Of a stretch of 64,000 nucleotides of DNA, positions 59,040 through 64,000 are shown piece by piece. The stretch is from NCBI GenBank assembly GCA_041398745.1, contig JAWKUB010000002.1, positions 620,001 through 684,000 of the forward strand. Direction: 5' to 3'. The notes under the pieces were generated by a model, which had not been told where the DNA came from, ran no database searches, and saw nothing but the letters and a program-made list of their open reading frames with translations. The stretch is from JACKHO01 sp041398745. GTDB lineage: Bacteria > Planctomycetota > Planctomycetia > Planctomycetales > Planctomycetaceae. Both the position numbers and the translations under genes were made by a program. Numbering within the stretch: position 1 is the first letter of the stretch; each line of letters starts with the position of its first letter.

Positions 59040-60674
59040 ATGACAGCGTCAACAATGCCATCAGCAAATGCAGCAGCTCCCGATGTGTCGAATGCTGTTC
59101 CGGCACTCCCGCAGCGAACAACTGCAGCCGTCTGGGCGTTTGCCTTGCATCATATTCCAACCGTACTGGTGATGGCCTCGCTGGCCGCTGTTGGAACGTA
59201 CGGGCACAAACATCACTGGAAACTGCCCAGCTATGCCGAACTGACCGGCGCAGCGGAGCCAGCGACAGATGACTGGTGTGAGGAGCATGGAGTTCCGGAG
59301 TCTCAATGCGTCGAGTGCAACCCCGACCTGTTTCCAGCCGAATCGGATTACGGCTGGTGCCCGGAGCACGGCGTCCACAACTGTCCGTTGCATCACCCGG
59401 ACGTCGCCCAACTCAAAGCAGTGTCGACTGGATTGGAGGTGGACCTGGAGCGAACGTCAGTTCTCCTGGGACTCCGAGATCGGCGGCACAACAATGCCGC
59501 GTGCAAGGTGTATCAGCGCCGAATTCAGTTCGCCTCGGTCGAAGCAGTACAGCAGGCAGGCATCGATGTGGAGCTGGTCGAGCGGCAACCGATCAGCGAA
59601 TGGGTTTCAGGCAATGGGGAAGTCACGTACGACGCAACGCGATTCGCGAGCCTCTCGTCGCGGGTTCCGGGGACTGCGTGGCGTGTCTTGAAGAATGTCG
59701 GTGATCCCGTCCAGGAAGGAGACGTGCTGGCCGTCGTGGATGCGATGGAGGTGGGACGCCTGAAAGGTGATCTGGTCAAGGCCTTGGTGGCGGAGGATCT
59801 GACACGTAAGAACGTCGATCGGCTGTCGGGGGTGACTGCGGGAGCTATTCCTGGAAAGCAGATTCTGGAAATGGAAGCCGCGCTGGCCCAGGCGGAAGCC
59901 GAATTGCTCAGTGCCGAGCAAGCTCTGGCCAACCTGGGATTGCGGGCAGACATATCAGCATTGAGCGGTCTTTCCAAACGCGAAGTTTTCGATCGCCTGC
60001 GGTTTCTGGGGCTGCCTCAAGAACTCGCGAGTCAGTTGGAATCTCAGACGGCAACTGCCAACCTGATCCCGCTTCGGAGCCCGATGGACGGTGTGATCGT
60101 CGACAGGCAGGTCGTCGCCGGAGAAGTTGTTGATCCGTCGCAAACACTCTTTCAGGTTGCCGACCCCTCACGAATGTGGCTGACGTTGAGTATTCCGCTC
60201 GAAGATGCCAATCTCCTTACGCTTGGGCAGACCGTTCGCTTACTACCCAATGGGAGTCAGGACGAAGTTTCCGGCACATTGAACTGGATCAGTACGGCAG
60301 CTGACAAACAGACCCGCATGGTGAAAGTCCGAGCCGAACTCGCAAACCCTGACGGTCGTCTTCGCGACGAGACCTTTGGTGCTGGAAAAATCGTCTTACG
60401 AGAAGAAGGGGACGCAATTGTCGTCCCCAACATCGCCGTGCATTGGGAAGGCTGCTGTCAGGTGGTCTTTGTCCGCGACAAGGGCTACTTCGATGGTCCG
60501 GAGAGTCCCAAAGTCTTTCACGTGCGGACGGTCCGCACGGGGTCCAGCAATGGCGACGTGATGGAAATCATCGCCGGTGTCCTGCCGGGCGAAGTCGTCG
60601 TCAGTAAAGGAAGCGACGTGCTGCGTGCCCAGTTGCTCAAGAATAGTCTCGGTGCCGGTTGCTGTGCCGAATAG
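59040..60674 (+). CDS. czcB: CzcB-like RND adaptor with N-terminal Cys/His module (cluster VI)
   Basis: A 544-residue adaptor. A membrane anchor (about 35-53) is followed by a double Cys/His module DDWCEEHGVPESQCVEC (C80, H83, C90, C93) and YGWCPEHGVHNCPLHHP (C107, H110, H113, C115), which probably binds zinc. The core follows: ASLSSRVPGTAWRVLKNVGDPV (lipoyl), a long alpha-hairpin (residues 235-320), FQVADPSRMWLTLSIPLEDA, RTVRTGSSNGDVMEIIAG, and a C-terminal GAGCCAE. I recall this double module in adaptors of other metal exporters. It is 12 bases upstream of the pump gene. Confidence 0.93.
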   Translation: MTASTMPSANAAAPDVSNAVPALPQRTTAAVWAFALHHIPTVLVMASLAAVGTYGHKHHWKLPSYAELTGAAEPATDDWCEEHGVPESQCVECNPDLFPAESDYGWCPEHGVHNCPLHHPDVAQLKAVSTGLEVDLERTSVLLGLRDRRHNNAACKVYQRRIQFASVEAVQQAGIDVELVERQPISEWVSGNGEVTYDATRFASLSSRVPGTAWRVLKNVGDPVQEGDVLAVVDAMEVGRLKGDLVKALVAEDLTRKNVDRLSGVTAGAIPGKQILEMEAALAQAEAELLSAEQALANLGLRADISALSGLSKREVFDRLRFLGLPQELASQLESQTATANLIPLRSPMDGVIVDRQVVAGEVVDPSQTLFQVADPSRMWLTLSIPLEDANLLTLGQTVRLLPNGSQDEVSGTLNWISTAADKQTRMVKVRAELANPDGRLRDETFGAGKIVLREEGDAIVVPNIAVHWEGCCQVVFVRDKGYFDGPESPKVFHVRTVRTGSSNGDVMEIIAGVLPGEVVVSKGSDVLRAQLLKNSLGAGCCAE

Positions 60675-60686
60675 AAAGGACTCGAA

Positions 60687-63600
60687 GTGCTCAACTGGCT
60701 GATTGACTTTTCGCTTCGCCATCGTGCGCTGGTCATCCTAGGGGTCATGCTTCTGGGCGGCATCGGCGTTGCGTCGTTGAGGCAATTGGACATCGACGCC
60801 TTCCCGGATACGACGCCGGTCATGATACAGATCAACACTGTCGCAGCGGCCCTTGCGCCGGAGGAGGTGGAGCGGCAGATCACATTTCCGGTTGAGCAGG
60901 CCATCAGCGGTCTGCCGGGCCTTAAGGATCTGCGGTCTATCTCCAAATTCGGCCTCTCCCAAGTGGTCGTCATCTTCGCAGACGGTGTTGATATTTACTT
61001 TGCCCGGCAACTCATCAACGAGCGGCTCAGCACGGTCGAATTGCCCGAGGGCATCCAGCGACCGCAGATGGGACCTGTCTCGACCGGCCTGGGCGAGGTG
61101 TTTCACTACGTCCTCACTTACGAGGGCGTGGATTTCTCGGCCGTCTCTGACGAAGAGCGTGAGCAGCGACTGTCGGAACTGCGCACTCTCCACGACTGGG
61201 TGGTCAAGCCACAACTCCGCTCCGTTCCCGGCGTGGCCGAGGTCAACAGTTGGGGCGGCTATGAGAAGCAGTACCAGATCCGCCTTGATCCGGATTTACT
61301 GATCAAACACGAACTCACCTACGATCAGGTTGCCGAAGCTGTCAGACAGAACAACCAGAATGTCGGCGGCGGTACGATCACCGACGGCAGCCAGATGCTG
61401 CTGGTCCACGGAGTGGGGCGGACAGTCAACATCCAGCAGCTTGAGAAAATCGTCATCACATCCCGCGACGGCGTACCGATCCTGGTCCGCGATGTTGCGG
61501 AAGTACAGACCGGGCACGAAATCCGCCGGGGCACGGTGACAGCTGATGGCCGCGGTGAAGCTGTGCTCGGCCTGGGCTTTATGCTGATGGGCGAAAACAG
61601 CCACGAAGTGACCTGGGCGCTGAAGGATAAGTTGCGGGAGATCAAGGAATCCCTGCCACACGGCGTGACAATTGAAACCGTCTACGATCGGACTGAATTA
61701 GTTGATCATGTCATCGAAACGGTGCAGGCCAATCTGTTCGAAGGAGGCCTGCTGGTTATTGTCGTCCTGTTCATCTTCCTGGGGAACCTGCGCGCAGGTC
61801 TGATTGTTGCGCTGGCGATTCCACTGTCGATGCTGTGCGCATTCTCTGGCATGTTGCAATTTGGGATTTCTGCCAGTCTGTTGAGTTTGGGAGCGATCGA
61901 CTTCGGCCTTGTCGTCGACAGTTCCGTCGTGATGATCGAGAACTGCGTCCGTCACCTGGCGCACCGCCAAAATGGGCGTAGTCGGCTGGAGATCATCCGG
62001 GACGCCGCAATCGAGGTACGCAAGCCCACGATGTTCGGCGAACTGATCATCATGATCGTTTATCTTCCCATCCTGGCCTTGGAAGGGGTCGAAGGAAAGC
62101 TGTTCCGGCCGATGGCGCTCACGGTGATCTTCGCTTTAGCGGGATCGATGATCCTGTCACTGACTCTGATGCCGGTCCTGGCCAGCCTGTTTCTCCCCAA
62201 ACAGTTGGAAGAGAAGGAGCCGCTTTTGATCCGCATTCTGAAACGGCTCTATGCTCCCGTGCTGCGGTTCACGATGCACCACAAGCTGGCCGTCATCGGC
62301 TTTGCGCTTTGTGTGCTTATCGTTGCTTTCGGAATGATCGCACCGAACCTGGGAGCCGAGTTCTTGCCACGACTCTCCGAGGGGGCGGTCGTCATCAACG
62401 TCGTGCGGCTGGCAGGGACCGATCTGGAAGAGACCATTCGCTACAATACGCAGATGGAGAAGGTGCTCCTGGAGAAGTTTCCCGACGAGATTGTCCATGT
62501 CTGGAGCCGCGTCGGCACGGCCGAAGTCGCTACCGATCCGATGGGGACCGAACTGACCGACTTATTCGTGACACTGCGGCCTCGCAATGAATGGAAACGG
62601 GCTGAAACACAGGCAGAACTGACCGAGCTGATCCAGGAGGAACTTCGCGACCTGCCCGGCCCCCGGTTGGCAATGACGCAGCCAATCGAGATGCGGATGA
62701 ACGAAATGATCTCCGGGGTGCGCTCGGATGTGGCCGCCATCCTCTATGGCGACGATCTCGACCTGATGGTGACCAAGGCGGCCGAGATTGAACAGGTCAT
62801 TAAGTCCATCGACGGCGCTGCGGATGTCAAAGTCGAGCAAGTGACCGGCCAGCCTGTCCTGCAAATCCAAATCAATCAGGACGAGATCGCCCGGTATGGC
62901 ATTCCAGCCAAATCCGTGCTTGACTTGGTGGAGTCGCTTGGCAGCAAGCATGTGGGTGAGGTCTATGAGGGACAATTACGATTTCCGTTGATCATCCGGC
63001 TTCCGGAGCGGGCACGGGCGGATGCGGAAGCGATCAAGTCAATCCTGGTCGCCACCCCGGCAGGTGAACGCATTCCACTTTCGCGATTGGCGTCGGTTGA
63101 GGCGGTGGAAGGCCCCAATACCATCAACCGCGAGTGGTATCAGCGGCGGATCACCGTTGAAGCCAATGTCCGTGGGCGAGACATGGGCAGCTTCGTGGCC
63201 GAAGCTCAGCGGAAAGTCGATGAGCAGGTCCAACTGCCGCCGGGTCGTTACCGCGTCGAGTGGGGGGGACAATTCGAACACCTTGAGCGAGCACAGACCC
63301 GGCTGATGATCGTCGTTCCCCTCGCGCTGCTCATGATTTTCAGTCTGCTGTATATGACGTACCGCAACATGATTGACTCGATCCGCGTCTTTACGGGAGT
63401 CCCCTTTGCATGGATCGGCGGGATCGTCGCACTGTGGATGCGGGGCATGCCGTTTTCCATTTCTGCGGCGGTCGGATTCATCGCCTTGTCCGGCGTTGCT
63501 GTGCTCGATGACATGCTGCTCGTTTCCACCATCCGGCGTCTCCAGCGACGGGGGCGATCACTCGACGACGCAGTGGAAGAAGCGGCCATGACGCGTCTTC

Positions 63601-63887
63601 GTCCAATTCTAATGACCACACTGGTTGCGGCCCTGGGATTCTTGCCGATGGCGTTCAGCACCGGCATGGGGGCCGAAGTTCAGAGGCCACTGGCGACAGT
63701 CGTGATCGGAGGCGTGTGCAGTGCAACCATTATGAGCCTGCTTGTGCTCCGGGTCCTCTACGTTATCTTCAATCGACCCGCCCAGCGCCACGATGATGAC
63801 CATGAGGACGATAATCCACAAGAACTATTCGAACCGATTGAACCAGACTCGCGGCACGTGCCCGAGCGACATTCGGTGACACCTTGA
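60687..63887 (+). CDS. czcA: CzcA-like heavy-metal efflux RND pump (cluster VI)
   Basis: A 1066-residue proton/metal antiporter of normal length. GTG start at 60687 behind AAAGGA. Marks of the CzcA/CnrA branch: DAFPDTTPVMIQINT near the start, LGAIDFGLVVDSSVVMIEN in TM4, GTAEVATDPMG, and TQPIEMRMNEMISGVRSDVA, a segment conserved in Zn/Co/Cd/Ni pumps. The CusA methionine positions are not kept. Cations of that group are therefore the likely substrates. It ends with a charged tail rich in Asp/Glu/His. No outer-membrane factor gene is seen before the window ends; the next gene begins a lipoprotein. Confidence 0.95.
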   Translation: MLNWLIDFSLRHRALVILGVMLLGGIGVASLRQLDIDAFPDTTPVMIQINTVAAALAPEEVERQITFPVEQAISGLPGLKDLRSISKFGLSQVVVIFADGVDIYFARQLINERLSTVELPEGIQRPQMGPVSTGLGEVFHYVLTYEGVDFSAVSDEEREQRLSELRTLHDWVVKPQLRSVPGVAEVNSWGGYEKQYQIRLDPDLLIKHELTYDQVAEAVRQNNQNVGGGTITDGSQMLLVHGVGRTVNIQQLEKIVITSRDGVPILVRDVAEVQTGHEIRRGTVTADGRGEAVLGLGFMLMGENSHEVTWALKDKLREIKESLPHGVTIETVYDRTELVDHVIETVQANLFEGGLLVIVVLFIFLGNLRAGLIVALAIPLSMLCAFSGMLQFGISASLLSLGAIDFGLVVDSSVVMIENCVRHLAHRQNGRSRLEIIRDAAIEVRKPTMFGELIIMIVYLPILALEGVEGKLFRPMALTVIFALAGSMILSLTLMPVLASLFLPKQLEEKEPLLIRILKRLYAPVLRFTMHHKLAVIGFALCVLIVAFGMIAPNLGAEFLPRLSEGAVVINVVRLAGTDLEETIRYNTQMEKVLLEKFPDEIVHVWSRVGTAEVATDPMGTELTDLFVTLRPRNEWKRAETQAELTELIQEELRDLPGPRLAMTQPIEMRMNEMISGVRSDVAAILYGDDLDLMVTKAAEIEQVIKSIDGAADVKVEQVTGQPVLQIQINQDEIARYGIPAKSVLDLVESLGSKHVGEVYEGQLRFPLIIRLPERARADAEAIKSILVATPAGERIPLSRLASVEAVEGPNTINREWYQRRITVEANVRGRDMGSFVAEAQRKVDEQVQLPPGRYRVEWGGQFEHLERAQTRLMIVVPLALLMIFSLLYMTYRNMIDSIRVFTGVPFAWIGGIVALWMRGMPFSISAAVGFIALSGVAVLDDMLLVSTIRRLQRRGRSLDDAVEEAAMTRLRPILMTTLVAALGFLPMAFSTGMGAEVQRPLATVVIGGVCSATIMSLLVLRVLYVIFNRPAQRHDDDHEDDNPQELFEPIEPDSRHVPERHSVTP

Positions 63888-63916
63888 ACGGGCGTCTCGC
63901 CCACTGGAGAAAGAAC

Positions 63917-64000
63917 ATGAAGAGCATTTCCTGGAATCAAACCTCGTCGCTGCTGGCTGTTGCGCTGCTGGCGCTCCTTGTCGGCGGTTGCAGTCAAACC
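63917..64000 (+). CDS. lipoprotein, N-terminal part (cut by the window end)
   Basis: ATG 63917 opens 28 codons to the window edge: a charged start, then LLAVALLALLVGGC with the lipobox Cys25. The ribosome site is weak (GGAGAAAGAAC). It is 29 bases after the czcA-like gene. It may be an outer-membrane factor or a small metal-binding lipoprotein of the same operon; too little is visible to tell. Confidence 0.6.
   Translation, partial: MKSISWNQTSSLLAVALLALLVGGCSQT

Noticed and set aside
1..64000. CRISPR arrays, rRNA genes and insertion sequences with transposase genes.
   Set aside because: I saw no regularly spaced repeats, no rRNA-like stretches and no transposase-like protein in any frame.

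Overview
The window looks like a chromosomal segment of a planctomycete (Planctomycetota). This is inferred, not proven. The grounds are exported Gly/Tyr-rich and His-rich proteins, large metal-efflux RND pumps with unusual added domains, repeated small CPV...CCxGC modules, and intergenic palindromes of the CACAGACA/TGTCTGTG type that I associate with this phylum. Base composition looks moderately GC-rich throughout.

Left part, 1-13.3 kb, ordinary chromosome. It holds the 3' end of an AMP-binding acyl-CoA/acyl-ACP synthetase-like gene, a small unknown gene, an exported beta-propeller-like protein bracketed by two copies of a palindromic repeat, the three-gene proton-translocating transhydrogenase operon (pntAA-pntAB-pntB, minus strand), a four-gene sugar-transfer cluster (three glycosyltransferase-like proteins and one FkbM methyltransferase, plus strand), and a duplicated M16 zinc peptidase that ends at a clear rho-independent terminator.

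Boundary, 13.5-13.9 kb. There is a 3' fragment of a tRNA-Ser(UGA) gene (anticodon arm to acceptor end) on the minus strand, with no 5' half. Next to it are a short 5'-truncated reading frame and a strong hairpin. This is what remains at the far end of an element that integrated into a tRNA gene. Its orientation predicts that inserted DNA lies to the right, exactly where the metal-resistance genes begin.

Right part, 14-64 kb, a dense metal-resistance region that runs off the window. (I) Minus strand 22.36-14.04 kb: ECF sigma factor, zinc-finger anti-sigma factor with a Cys-rich extracytoplasmic motif, CusB-like adaptor, giant CusA-like pump. (II) Minus strand 36.8-24.0 kb: two Cys-rich exported leader proteins, CusB with CPV...CC modules, CusA, a free CPV...CC protein, a TolC lipoprotein, a Cys-rich lipoprotein, a second TolC, and a multicopper oxidase. 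Two small plus-strand genes (22.8 and 23.5 kb) face it. (III) Minus strand 40.5-37.1 kb: copper-type P1B ATPase, then an exported CPV...CC protein. (IV) Plus strand 41.0-53.2 kb: Cys-rich leader, TolC, second Cys-rich leader, His-rich adaptor, RND pump, duplicated His-rich protein, thioredoxin-like protein, MacB/FtsX-type ABC permease and ATPase, His-rich lipoprotein. (V) Plus strand 53.3-56.6 kb: Cys-rich leader, receiver-like protein lacking the phospho-acceptor Asp, Zn/Cd-type P1B ATPase. (VI) Plus strand 56.8-64 kb: frameshifted Gly/Tyr-rich gene, His-rich exported protein, Cys-rich leader, CzcB-like adaptor with an N-terminal Cys/His module, CzcA-like pump, and the start of a lipoprotein gene.

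Taken together the right part encodes four HME-RND pumps, four adaptors, three outer-membrane factors, two metal ATPases, one copper oxidase and many secreted thiol- or imidazole-rich small proteins. Pumps I and II keep the three methionines of the CusA copper/silver site; pump VI has CzcA-type signatures. The most distinctive features are the family of Cys-rich exported proteins that opens or sits within nearly every cluster, the spread of the CPV...CCxGC module, and the apparent control of cluster I by an ECF sigma/anti-sigma pair with its own putative metal-binding motif.
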